Positions 1-11,624 of a stretch of 64,000 nucleotides of DNA are shown here, piece by piece (within the stretch, counting starts at the first letter, position 1; each line of letters begins with the position of its first letter). The notes beneath the pieces are model-generated. The model ran no database searches, had not been told where the DNA came from, and saw nothing but the letters and a program-made list of their open reading frames with translations. The DNA is taken from NCBI GenBank assembly GCA_031763025.1, contig JASSKH010000004.1, forward strand, positions 2,046,001 through 2,110,000, read 5' to 3'. The stretch is from Macrocystis pyrifera. Its lineage: Eukaryota > Sar > Phaeophyceae > Laminariales > Laminariaceae. The translations under genes and the position numbers were made by a program.

Positions 1-1
1 T

Positions 2-2176
2 GCGTACTTCGAAGCGTACCTCGCTGAAACCGAACGACTCCTAGCGAACAACGACCAGAGAGGCTTTTACAAACAACTTAAGAGTACGGTAGTATTGGAA
101 GGGACTTAAGCGTGAAGCGAACAGTTCATTAGGGATGAGGATGGCACGCTGTTTCGGGATAAGGTGCGAATCCGTGAACGATGGGGGGGGTTTTACCACA
201 AACTCTTGAACGCGAAATCGTTTAAACTCGATCCCACGATCATCAACCTCTTGCCACCAAGACCGCTTAAACAGTCGCTTGGAGATGAACCATCCATAGA
301 CGAGATGATACAAGCGCTTAAGGGGATGTCAAATTGGAAAGCTGTCGGGACAGATGGTCTCCCGGCCGAACTCCTGAAAATCGACCACCCCGTATTCGCC
401 CAGTGCTTTCACAACATCCTTGTCAATGTTTGGGTAACAGGAGAAGCCCCCCAGCAATGGAAATATGCGATCATCAAGTCCCTTCACAAAAATAAGGACC
501 GACCTGATTGCAACAACTACAAAAGGATTTCGTTTGTTTCCCGCGCAGGCAATTTTTGTTTTTGAAGATCGTCGCGTCCCGCCCCAGCAACTACGACGAG
601 ACCGAGGAAGTTCTCCCGAGGCCGAGGAACAGTGCGGCTTTCGCCCCGCACGATCAACGATTGATATGTTGTTCGTCGTGCGCCGGTTGCAAGAGCTTGG
701 ACGACAGAGGAAAACCCCCCTGTACTTGTGCTTCATCGATCTGCAGAAAGCGTACGACTCTGTCAACCGAGAGCTGTTATGGGAGGTACTCACACGTTTT
801 GGCGTACAAACCAAGATGCTGATAATTATCCGTAATTTCCACGATGGGCACGCGGGCTCGCGTGCGTACGGATGACGGCGAGCACTCGGAATGGATTTAT
901 GTCACGCAGGGGCTGCGGCAAGGCTGTGTGCTATCACCGTTACTGTTCAGCGTATTCCTTGCTGCTGCGTTACACGTCGTACTAGTACGCTTTAGCCATG
1001 ACGAAGCCATCGTAAGGGATTGCGTCCAACGCAGTAATGCTGGAGTAGTCGGAACGGAAGAGCAGGAGCTGTTGGCGTGCGTGCGAAGGGCTGTATGGGG
1101 CATGTTGTACGCCGATGACGCAGGAATTGCCTCGAAGTCGGCTGAAGGGCTCGCGAAAATGATGACAGTCATCGTGACTGTCTTCGAAGCAGAAGGCCTT
1201 ACGGTGTCGGAAAATAGGACTGATGCAAAGTTTCTACAAACGCCAGACTAGACAACCCTCGCCCCACCACTCGTCATCGAAGCAGCAGGCCAGAAGTATA
1301 AGCAGACGGCCCAGTTCTTATACCTAGGCGATAGTATCCACGAAAACGCTGACCTTTCGCTCGAAATCGACCGACGGATCCGTCTCATGCGAGTATGCCT
1401 CAAACGGTTCGGCCCGGAGCTGTATGATAGGACGACCCCCCCCCCCCCTTAGCCTGAAAGTCCGAACGCTGAAGGCCGAGGTGATTGAGACCCTGCTGTA
1501 CGGGTGTGTGACGTGGACCCTCAGAGCGGAACACTTTGCCAAGCTTCGAACGGCTCACCACCAAGTCCTGTTGCGATCCATTGGCTTCCAGCGCCGACTT
1601 CGTACTGACCATACCACCCTCTCGTACGCGAAGGCCCTCAAGATGACACGTCGCGAGAGCATCGAAACGACCATCCGCAAACGGCGGCTCTTCCTCGTGG
1701 GGGAGGGTGGAACGGCAAAGCAAGGATCGATTACCCAGTCGAGTAATGTTCGGGACGATGGCTGATGGGGAGAACCCGAGACCTGGCGAACACTTTAAGA
1801 CTTAGCATAGATTCATAGTCGAAGACCCTAGGGAGTGCCGAGCCACCTAAGGGTCAACGGAACTTGCCCCCTTGGTGTTTGGAGTTCAGACCGCGCTGTG
1901 GTCCACTGATGCAAACATGGCGGGGAAGTGGTTCCGGGGGATCCTCGAAGCAGTCGAACGGTTCATGGTGAGGTGGTACGAGGCTGAGGCGGAGCTGAGT
2001 AGGCAGCGCCGCGCATCGGCCGTGGGTGGTGTCCAAGGGAATAGGGGAAGGGAGGGCAACAGGAGGAGTAGCAGAAAACCCGACCAAGGGAATGCGGACA
2101 GGGGTAGAAGGGAAACTGCAGTGGACAAAAGTAGGAAGGAGATGGCAGATAGGGTAGCCATGTACCAGGCAAACTA
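2..2176 (+). pseudogene. LINE (non-LTR retrotransposon) reverse transcriptase, decayed copy R1, 5' end outside window
   Basis: A decayed ORF2 of a non-LTR retrotransposon. Reading through several frames gives RT blocks in the right order: a fingers block with KAVGTDGLP near 340-365, a KNKDRPDCNNYK block near 490-530, GFRPARSTIDM near 640-670, the first catalytic block FIDLQKAYDS near 733-762, GLRQGCVLSP near 910-940, and the catalytic YADD at 1108-1119. A post-RT block with FLYLGDSI and the C-terminal region run to about 2176. In-frame stops occur near 108-116 and 1249, and frame changes near 560, 840 and 1250-1440 (the last by a C run), so it cannot make a full protein. No endonuclease is visible; it would lie upstream of the window. 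The clade is not assigned. Copies R2 (43400) and R3 (29080) share the same C-terminal and 3' UTR sequence. Confidence 0.9.
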
Positions 2177-2676
2177 AGAAGTAGAACATGCCTACACTAT
2201 CCGTGTCACCAACTGGTGCAGCTGCTCTGAAAGTGGTCTTCCTTGTCTTCCTTTTTTTTCATTCTGGCGCTGATCCCGTGTGATTTCCATTCATTTATTT
2301 GTCTTCCTTTCTTCTATTGAAAAGCCTTACTGAAGGAGTCGTGTGCCGTGGGTGGTTAACGAGCCTGCTTTGCCTGTTTCATTTTGTCTGGCGGCGAGGG
2401 GCCGGGCATAGTTGACGATTGCAGGACGGACGCGGCAGACAGGGTAGCAAGGTGCCAGGCGGACTGTTATAGCAGAGAGAAACTGGCTGCGTATGCTACT
2501 TGTACCACAAACTGCTGCCGCCACCTGGAGAATGCTTTGTGCTTGGGTTGGCCTGTTATTTTCCCTTGGTTCTTCATCTTACTCTGTTTACGACGAGTAG
2601 TGGTATTTTTGATCTTTTTCCTTTTTTTCCAGCTCGTTCGTTTCAAGTGTCTGACACATTCCTGCGGGTGGGCGGG
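2177..2676 (+). repeat. LINE R1 3' UTR, forward part
   Basis: Sequence following the LINE C-terminus, shared in the same order with 45014-45480 and 29563-30110. It contains a block beginning AGAAGTAGAACATGCC, a T-rich block, a block around GAAGGAGTCGTGTG, and a block ending near TCAAGTGTCTGACAC. It is non-coding. It breaks off where a (GTT)n run begins an inverted copy of the same UTR. Confidence 0.8.
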
Positions 2677-4430
2677 TTGTTGTTGTTGTTGTTGTTGTTG
2701 TTTTTTTCACTTTAAACCGTTCTTTCTACGCGTCGACATCCAGCACAACCAGTGTCTGTGCCGATTCTTCAAACCTAGAGAGATACCTGGTACGAGTTCT
2801 GTGGTCACAAAGCTACGCCACAGAGATACTACGTTGCCACGTATGCAACGCATCATACTGCGTACGACAGGCACGACATACCCATTCCATGACCTAGAGA
2901 AACAAAAACGAAACAAAGAGAAAAAAAAAAAAAACAAAAAAACAAAGAAGACAATTCGAAAGAGAAAAGAAACAAAAAACAGAAGGGTACGACAGTTTGT
3001 TTCTTTCATATTTTTTCTTGTCATTTTTTCTCTTCCGATTTCTCTTCTTTGTTTTTGTATTTTATCATTTTTTCGTTTCGTTTCCCTATTTCATGCAATG
3101 TGTATATCGTGCGTCTTGTATCCAGAATGATGACATGGCATTGCATTGCCCGCTGTGCTTACTGCATACCAGGTACGTGGCAACGTAGTGTCTCTGTGGC
3201 GTAGCCTTGTGACAACAGAACTTGTATCTCTTCAAGGATTGAATAATCGGCACGGACACTGGTTGTGCTGGATGTCGACTGGTAGAAAGAACGGTTTAAT
3301 GTGAAGAAAACAACAACAACAACAGAGATACTACGTTGCCACGTATGCAATACAATGCCATGTCATCATACTGCATACGACAGGCATGGCATACACATTC
3401 CATGACCTAGAGAAAACAAAACGAAACAAAGAGAAAAAAAACAAAACAAAAACAAAGAAGACAATTCGAAAGAGAAAAGAAACAAAAAACAGAAGGGTAC
3501 GACAGTTTGTTTCTTTCATATTTTTTCTTGTCTTTTTTTCTCTTCCGATTTCTCTTCTTTGTTTTTGTATTTTATCTTTTTTTCGTTTCGTTTCCCTATT
3601 TCATGCAATGTGTATATCGTGCGTCTTGTATCCAGAATGATGACATGGCATTGCATTGCCCGCTGTGCTTACTGCATACCAGGTACGTGGCAACGTAGTG
3701 TCTCTGTGGCGTAGCCTTGTGACAACAGAACTTGTATCTCTTCAAGGATTGAATAATCGGCACGGACACTGGTTGTGCTGGATGTCGACTGGTAGAAAGA
3801 ACGGTTTAATGTGAAGAAAACAACAACAACAACAACAGAGATACTACGTTGCCACGTATGCAATACAATGCCATGTCATCATACTGCATACGACAGGCAT
3901 GGCATACACATTCCATGACCTAGAGAAACAAAACGAAACAAAGAGAAAAAAAAAAACAAAACAAAAACAAAGAAGACAATTCGAAAGAGAAAACAAAAAC
4001 AAGAAAAAAATATATAAGAAACAAACCATCGTGCCACCCCCGCAGGGGATCTGGCAGACACTTGAAAATAACGAGCTGGAAAAAAGGAAAAAGAAGAAAA
4101 ATTCCACTAGTCGTCGTCAACAGAGTAAGACTAAGAACCAAGGGAAACCAACAGGCAAACCAACGCGCAAAGCATCCCCCAGATAGCGGCAGCAGTTTAT
4201 GGTACGAGTAGCACAGCCAGGGTCTCCCTGCTAGCCCGCCTGGTACCTTGCTACCCTGTCTGCCGCCTCCGTTATGCGTTCGTCAACTGTGCTCGACCCC
4301 TCGGCGTCAGACAATTCGAAACAAGCAAATGAAGCTCGTCATCCACCCACGACACACGACTCCGTCAATAAGGTTTACCAGTCGGAGAAAGGAAGAGAAA
4401 TAATTATAATGAAAACCACATGGGGTCAGC
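2677..4430. repeat. Fold-back mosaic of LINE 3' UTR fragments
   Basis: Pieces of the LINE 3' UTR alternate in orientation: inverted (about 2677-2980, starting at a (GTT)n run that is the complement of the (AAC)n tail), forward (2983-3320), inverted (3326-3490), forward (3493-3830), and inverted (3836-4430, reaching back through the UTR). The sense strand therefore switches between T-rich and A-rich blocks. Long open frames here are low-complexity Phe/Lys-rich translations and are not genes. The region should fold into strong hairpins and may be assembly-sensitive. Confidence 0.75.
2983..3999. repeat. Tandem duplication, ~510-bp unit, two copies
   Basis: The block starting GGTACGACAGTTTGTTTC at about 2985 recurs at about 3495 with nearly every base conserved over roughly 510 bp. 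Each unit is itself a forward plus inverted pair of LINE 3' UTR segments separated by an (AAC)n run, so the tandem copy duplicated a hairpin. The second (AAC)n run is one triplet longer. Confidence 0.8.
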
Positions 4431-4439
4431 GCAAAAAGA

Positions 4440-4785
4440 AAATAAATGAAATACAAAAAAAAAAAAACAAAAGGAAGTCGAAGGAAGACCACGTTCGAAG
4501 CACAAAACCCGACCAAGGGAATGCGGAGAGGGAGGGGAATAGGAGTAGAAGGGAAACTGTTGTGGACGAAAGTAGGAAGGAGATGGCAGAAAGGGTAGCA
4601 AGGTACCGGGCAGACTAGGAAGTAGAACATGCCTATGCTACTCGAGCCACCAACTGGTGCAGCTGCTTCGAACGTGGTCTTCCTCCGACTTTTTCATTTT
4701 TTTTTATTTTGTCTTATTTTATTTTTTTTGCGCTGACCTTGATACATATATATATATTTTCTCTTCCTTTCTCCAATTGGCGATG
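4440..4785 (+). repeat. LINE 3' end fragment plus T-rich/AT microsatellite
   Basis: A forward fragment matching the last coding stretch of the LINE (around 4495-4618, compare 2080-2176 and 29450-29562) and the start of its 3' UTR (AGAAGTAGAACATGCC type block at 4617). A T-rich stretch and a short (TA)n follow near 4745-4760. No gene is present. The fragment abuts the left edge of tandem unit 1. Confidence 0.7.
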
Positions 4786-5267
4786 CATATAATTTAGTTA
4801 CGGCACAATAATCTTGTTACGCACGCCGGAAGGCACACCCCTGCTTTATGGTATGTTGTTCTTCGACGCAGTACTCAAGCCAACCGTGTCCAGGGAAGCA
4901 AACATGCGAATACGAGCCATGCATGCACTTGCTTGGAATAACATGGCGGTATAGTGCACGCGCATGCAACCGCCAAAATATACTTATGCATTACAATCAG
5001 TGTACATATATATGGGCTTGCATCAACGATTTTCAGAGCAACACGATTCCAGCTTTTTTTTCCGGTTCCGAGTCGTGACTGTACTCGACTACGATATAGA
5101 TTAGACTGAAATACGCGGGTGATGGTCGAGGGGGCGGCAATCCACAGATACATATCGCTCGGCGATCTATACCGCTACCGACACTACCGACACGGTTTCA
5201 GGTTCGATACCAGTCATGCGAATGCCTTTTCGGTTTTTTATTTTTTTCCTCGTTCTTTCGCTTTTTT

Positions 5268-5530
5268 CGTGGCTATGGGCGACGGCTGCTGCCTACAGGA
5301 GACGAGGTTAGCTGGCTGGGGAGGGCTATTTACATTTTTGCACTACGTGGATAGAAGCAAAACGTATTCAATGGGATCGTATTCCGTGGCTGTGCGCAAC
5401 AACTGCTGCCCGCAGGGGACCAAGGTAGCTAGTGGGCCTCACGCAGCGCTTGCGGAAAGCTAATACCATTTCGGCGCTTTGTGGATGGAAGCAAAAGGTA
5501 CCAGATGGGATCATATCCGAGTATAGAGCC
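5268..5530. repeat. Diverged ~120-bp tandem repeat (unit 1)
   Basis: Two adjacent diverged copies, each running from GTGGCTRTGGGCGAC-type sequence through CTGCTGCCTACAGG to GGATRGAAGCAAAA and GGGATCRTAT. The same paired arrangement is in unit 2 (26410-26665) and a shortened one in unit 3 (40690-40870), so it predates the segmental duplication. The frame stays partly open, but I see no protein signature. Confidence 0.6.
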
Positions 5531-8500
5531 ACGGTGCAGCGGCTGGAATCAGGGTTAAAAGGCCCAAAGGTTCGCACCACCCGTCAAATTTTCTCCCATT
5601 GTTTTCCTCCTCTGTAAGTGACTCATATGTACTACAGTAGTGTATATGCTTGTGGAGTTGTGTGAGTGCGCTCCTTGTCACATGAACCGTGTCACATGAT
5701 GTTCAGTAGCTCAAAGCAGGTACGTTGGGATCTTTTTCAGATCATAATATTATTTTTGTTGGTATACCTTTTCCATTACATTATTAAGTCGTCGGCTTAC
5801 GAGTACTGAGAACAGAGCGTACGTGAGCACGACAACTTGATGTACAGGTGAAAAAACGCATTCAGACTGATACGTTCACAGATAAAAGAGGACCAGCCCG
5901 CCACGACACGCACAACACAAAAGTCACCACAAAAATAGATAACAGAGCACGGCACTATAGTTGACAATATGTTGTCAATTCTTCCACACACCACCTGGTA
6001 CTGGTATTCTCTAAAGACTCAAGTAACATTTCCCCAGCGTTCCAAACTCTTACGTAACAATAAAAGCTGCAATATGGCTCTGGCCACCCCGAGAGCCCCG
6101 CGAGGTCTCATATTCTAGGCTGCTAAAACAGCGATCCCTATGCGTTGCGGTCGGAGTGATGTAACCAAAGGGTACACGGTGTAGACTAGTCCGTGTCCTA
6201 TGACCTTGTAGTACGTGTAACATCAGGTACCTTGTTCAGCAGCAGTACTACTGACTGTACTGTACTGGTTGGTATAGTGTACCCAGCTACAATGCTGCCG
6301 TACTCGTACCGTGTACCGGTGTGCAATCGTCATGTTAATTACACAACACCCCAAAGCATCTGTGGTATACCGCAAGGCCGGGGTACCTATTGACGGGGAG
6401 TTGGATATGTATAGTTAAAATACCAGGTGCTATTTTTCTGCACATAGGGCCCGATTAATTGCGGCAGGGCTACTACTTACCTGCTACTGCTGTGGATCCA
6501 TATTCCCTGTTGCACCACTTTTTTACCGTTCGTACATTGTAGCTCCTTGTACTCTAAAGAGTGGTGATTCTGTGCTCTCATGAATATTTGCTACCGTGGC
6601 AGCGAGGGGTTCGACGCGGAGATTGCAAACTGTATTCGATAATACGAAGTGAAGTTATACGTGCGTGGTCTAGTATGCGAGGCCTGGGCCAAATTCAAAC
6701 CACCAAATAATATACTGTATGATGTTTCGAGTTCAAATTGGGACGGTAACGCTTTATCGTCCTTGGAGTATAGATAGGTTCTTGTGAGCTGAACAATGAT
6801 GATCGTGGTTTAATATGTGCCCCTATTTTAGTAGATTCACGGATACATATTTTATGGTGAGGGGTTCGCTGCGCAGATTTCGGACAAGGTTAGTAAGGTA
6901 GTTCGGGGTGACGATGCACGTTGTACAGTGGGTAAAAGACTGTGACCAGGAACACGTTGTTTGCGAGTTCGAACATCGGCGACAACGCCTAAGATTCGTG
7001 GTCCTTGAAGTATGGGTCGTTGCGAGCCAAACAATGGTGGTTCATGATGTGTTCCTACTACTGCTGGTCTTATCTTCTAGTAGTTCATGGCGAGGGATTC
7101 GGTCTCAAGAGAGCTGACGAGATTGTGAGATGCTTCGAGCTCGAAAGCATACCAGGTATATATTAAACAAATTTAATACTCGTAGAAGGCTCTATTAATA
7201 CTACACTTATACATACGTGTAGTATGGTAGTGCTATTTCAGCCAAGAACATGCGAATGCTTTGCGAATTGTTCATATCGTCGTGTAGTGTTGGTGTTGAT
7301 CTCGCCAGGTCAGGAGGGAGACTATATTAGACCTATACCTTTGCTCGTTCGATTGTACTCAAAATAGAATCGGCCCCGCTTTATTTGTTAATTTATATAG
7401 ATGACAGGGCTTCCATCTCCAAGGTAATGATATATATATTTATTTTTGAAGGATCTAAACAGTCAGTCCATTCTATTTAATTACGAACAAGCATATGTTT
7501 TCATCGAATCACCGGCACCTGCTATAGTTTTGCGGTTGTTCTGATTCTTTCAAAAACATTTCAGTTGATATCTTTTTTGTACGATTTCAACATTTTGCGT
7601 GTGCTTGACCTGTTTGCGATGTTCTTCGTTTTTTCAAAGTGTTCGTTGATAAATATCGTATTTGATCTGTATTACTACAGGTGAGTGGGCTATTTCGATT
7701 GGCTATCGCTAAGACTAAGAGGAGAAATATGATAATACAAACAACAACACGCTCGGAACAATAGTGCCACCGAGGTCGTAATTTGGGGCGAAAGTATTCA
7801 AAGATATGTGAGAACGTATAGTCTATACACCCGTCAAAACAGCAGTATAAGCGATACAAAACACACACATCTGATACGCATTGTGCCGAGACCTCTCTAA
7901 CCTTCGGACCGGCCATAAACACGAAATGACTGGCGAAGAATATATCCTTTCGTCAGTGTTTTCGCCTGCACGGAGTACGCTCATATCTTCCTGCGTCCCA
8001 CTCTTCGGCTTGTGGGACGCTTCTCCTATAATACCCTTTCTTGGGCACGTCGTTTCGAAGTCGACGAGTTGAGCGAGTGCGTTTTGGTGGACAACTCACC
8101 ACGCCCCTACTCTCTCACTTCCGTCTTCTGCCCAGCTTTCCCTGGCCAGCTTCTCCTTAGTTTTCATCCAAGATAAGCCTACAGGAAAAGTTGAGAGATG
8201 TGCACTGCTGTTGTTAAATATATCCAACATTGTACTCGCGGTGTATATCCGATATCACACACCAGTATTTTTTAATCGTAAAACCCTGCCACTAGGTGTG
8301 AGTAAGTCGTCCAAGTCGTTCTCCTGAGGGAGAGCGCGATTTCTGTCAAAGCTCCACCGACGAGACCTATACGTAGAGGGTAGTGCTGTGAGGATGGAGT
8401 GGTCTACGCAACAATATCTTCCATCTCTGTAGAATAACAGTGGTTCCACTGTAGTACGCACCAAATAGGTAAAATTACCGTAGCAGAACCGGGTCTCGTG

Positions 8501-8895
8501 TTTTTCTTCCTGGGTTTGTTTCGGGTGTTGTACGGTAGCTTCGGGCAAACAGACGTACGGCATTTGTTCTGCTGCGGGTTAAGATCAGGAAATGCCTGTG
8601 TTTTTGAGGGGATAGCCGGTCACGAAATAGCGCAAGACAAAACGGTGCACAGGTAGTCTATACGTCTTACGCACGTCGGTCTTTAGGTAATAACTTGTGC
8701 CAGCATGCGTTGTATGAGCATACGAATCAATTTACTGGTGGTACGCATATCATCAGTGCTTGCATTGGATTTGGAACTGTGCCAACCAAGCCCAACTACG
8801 GACACGTAGTCAAATACTCTCAAAACATGCGGAAACAAACATGGTTTCCTTCCGAAATGATCAGGGACCGCGCCTAGACAAGCCAAGAGACTGCT
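5531..8895. other. Non-coding upstream region of copy A
   Basis: About 3.4 kb without a supportable gene. It aligns by eye with 40871-43150 and 45860-47540 in unit 3, and its left part aligns with 26670-27695 in unit 2. Open frames are short and not conserved as protein. It is AT-rich around 7140-7560. A pyrimidine-rich stretch at 8100-8160 is conserved with 46610-46675 in unit 3. It presumably contains the promoter of copy A, but no core element could be assigned with confidence. Confidence 0.5.
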
Positions 8896-8899
8896 GTGC

Positions 8900-9081
8900 A
8901 TGGCGATGGCGATGTGTTCAAGATTAAGCTAGTTTGGGCACTGAGCGCGCTCGCCGTGGCCGTTGTGAGGGGTCAAGGATCCTGCGTTCAGGTCAACATG
9001 ACGGAACTCTCGTCGTGTCCCTGTGCCGATGCTACCCTGACGTTCACTCTAGAAGGACAGACGTCGATAGCGGCAAATACG
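8900..9081 (+). pseudogene. Copy A exon 1 (signal peptide exon, frameshifted start)
   Basis: From about 8917 the frame reads a hydrophobic leader (FKIKLVWALSALAVAVV) and a segment with Cys pairs (SSCPCADATLTF), matching copy C exon 1. It ends at a canonical donor (ACG|GTGAGT), phase 0. A 2-base insertion relative to copy C separates the ATG cluster from this frame. Confidence 0.8.
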
Positions 9082-10888
9082 GTGAGTGGCAGAACCCAGG
9101 CTCAGGCTTGAGTGGTAGTTCTTACCGGCGAAGTGCACTTGGCCCTCAAAAAGATAGATTCCTGTTCAACCGAAACCACTCGTGTTCCGGCGATCTAAAG
9201 AAACACACCACCAACCTAACCTGTGCGATCAAGAGCTTTAAGGTTGTGTTCTGTAGGATACGCACAGAACCATGTCCAGGGAAGTGTATCAGTTATTACC
9301 CGTACCAGGAACTTCTGCTTGATTTGTACGGCATTCATACCTGGACGCTTATCCTAGATAGGCGCTGTACGCCCGTGCCACAATACCTCGGGTACTGGTA
9401 CAATACATATATACCCGCCTGGCACTTACTGATAGACACACACGAACACGTCATGTGTTGTTGAGTCCCACCAACGAGACTTCTGTGTGTTCTGTACGTC
9501 ATCCATAACCGCACGCGGAGGTTCTGTAACGTATGTAATACCCGTGGTACGGGTATGCGTTTGTCACCATACCCGGGTGTCCGGTACGTAATTCGGACGT
9601 AACCCCGGGAGTGCCCGGGTTTGTTCGCTTTGTGGCGTCAAGTCTCGGCAGTTACCCACATACCAAAAACGAAAAAAATAAATCTAATTACTACAAAGTA
9701 CACACGACCCCCCCCCCCCGCTCCACCGCCTTCTCTCACAAGCAATCTACCGAAAACCTGGCGTAATGCATTTCGTTTTTAGGATGTTATCAAGAAGCCT
9801 CGTTGGTGGGGGGGGTGTACTCGATAGGAGAGATGCACTCGATCTCATGCATGGCCGTAGTCGTATGACCATAGACCCTCGCATCTCTACAATGACGGGA
9901 CGGAGCATGTCGGGTTTTCACCGACCAGGCAGACATTGCTTGCACAAAGCGCGAAGCGCCGTGAGGTGTCCGGCGAGTCGCATTGAAGGGTGAGCTGCAT
10001 CCTCTGCTAAGAACCGCTTGTGAGACGGACTTGAATATGGATGACAGCTTCAATGAGTTAGTTTAATTTCCGGTGTGGCCACTTGCAGAGACAGCAATGG
10101 GAGTAGTATGTAACTGCGTCTTGGGTGCCGTACCTTGAACACTACGTGATACGAACAATTCCCTTGTGCAGAGTAAAGGTTGTTTACTTCGCACACATGA
10201 TCTAACTAGACGACCAGCTGTGGGCGACCGCCAAAAAAATAAAAAAACAAAAAAAAAACGGTACCCTGGATGTCTAGCTCACGTAGTGAGCGGCATGTTT
10301 TACAGTATCGTTGCCAACCGACGCCAACCCAACCCATAAATAATATATATATAATAGGGGGGGGAGGGACTCAACAACATGTGACGTGTTCGTGTATGTG
10401 TGCGTATCATTATTACTAATAGTACGTGTGAATAGTCGTACTTGGTTCTCAGGTTTTTTGGGTACACTTTCTTTGAAGTTATTTTTTTACGCCAACTAAA
10501 ATTGAAACGTCTGTAGTAAGAAACGTGAAGTAGACATTTCGGTTTCCCGGCGTGCCTCTTTGTACCACTTTTGACGAACCTCAAACTCGATCTACTACAT
10601 AATTGTGACCGGCGTTGTTTTTGTGTTTTCCTTGGCTGCTTCGCTGCTGGGGTTGAAGGGATTTTCTTGCGTGCAAAACGCCAGGTAAATATATAGATTT
10701 TAGTATGCGGTACTATTGCACGGTTCGTCCTTGCACATTGTGAGTGTCTTCGTTCGAGTGGTAGACATCTGAACGTGGAGGTCGTTCTCTAGGAAGTTGG
10801 AACGCTTTTTATCGTGGTAACCGTGCAAGGCAGCAACAACAACAGAAACAAGAACTTTGCTAAAAATAGTCTACATGTGAGGACAACT

Positions 10889-11090
10889 CGTGGGCCGAAC
10901 TCTCCCGGGTGGCTATCTCCACCGCACCTGCTCCTCTCGGGAGTCAGGTCGGGTCAACGTGCCCAACTGGGCTAAATTGACACACGACACGAAATCGCGA
11001 ACGTGGAAGTGTGGTGAGCTTAAGCTTTATTTTTACCAATCCGCCGGAGGATAACAAAAAAAAAAATAAAAAGTATATCACAGGTCTACG
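10889..11090 (+). mobile_element. SINE-like repeat with A-rich tail, partial copy
   Basis: A ~200-bp stretch starting around CTCTCCCGGGTGGCTATCTC and ending in an A-rich tail near 11055-11072. It is absent from the matching place in unit 3 (about 49585). A longer copy lies inverted in intron 5 of copy B (34195-34560), sharing TCCCGGGTGGCTAT, GGTCAGGTCGG-type and AATTGACACACGACACGAAA blocks. This copy is internally shortened. Confidence 0.6.
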
Positions 11091-11520
11091 TTGCCATGTG
11101 CCGCGGGAGCGAAAGAAGTGATGGTGTTTCGAAGTCTCAATTAAAGTTGGAGTAGAGTACACGTTGTTGTAGAATACACGCAGGCAGAGTACTGAGGTCG
11201 AGGGGCCTCTCATCCTTCTTCCCCGTGGCGGTGGAAAAATATCCCAATGTTTTTTTTTTGCAACCAGTTCGGAGAACATAAAACCCACCGCATGTTCCCG
11301 TGGGGTAATTTATACTTGGATAAATTATACCAATCAACCAATCAAAATGCATCAGACGTTTGCGCGACTATGAGCAACTGACTGCTATGTACAATGTATT
11401 ACAGCCTCTCCATTCGCGGCACACTCTCATGATCATACATAGTGTTAAGAATGCCGTACTATTGAAGGTCTACAATAACCCAACGCATAGGTGCTGTTGT
11501 CGTTGGACTACAAGCAACTA

Positions 11521-11624
11521 TTACGGGGTCCATAGTAAATAGGACCAAATTTTGTTTGTAAAAATAGGTAAATATATAGGTTTTTATGTGTAAGATGGGT
11601 CCTATTAACTATGGACCCCCGTAA
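11521..11624 (-). mobile_element. Mariner-like MITE, ~105 bp, copy 1
   Basis: Terminal inverted repeats TTACGGGGTCCATAG and CTATGGACCCCCGTAA, flanked by TA on both sides (11519-11520, 11625-11626). Unit 3 has the empty site with a single TA near 50025. The AT-rich core is inverted relative to most other copies. Confidence 0.85.

Noticed and set aside
2384-3130. 248-codon open frame, Phe/Lys-rich
   Set aside because: It crosses from forward to inverted LINE 3' UTR; the translation is T- and A-run low complexity and is repeated by the 510-bp duplication.
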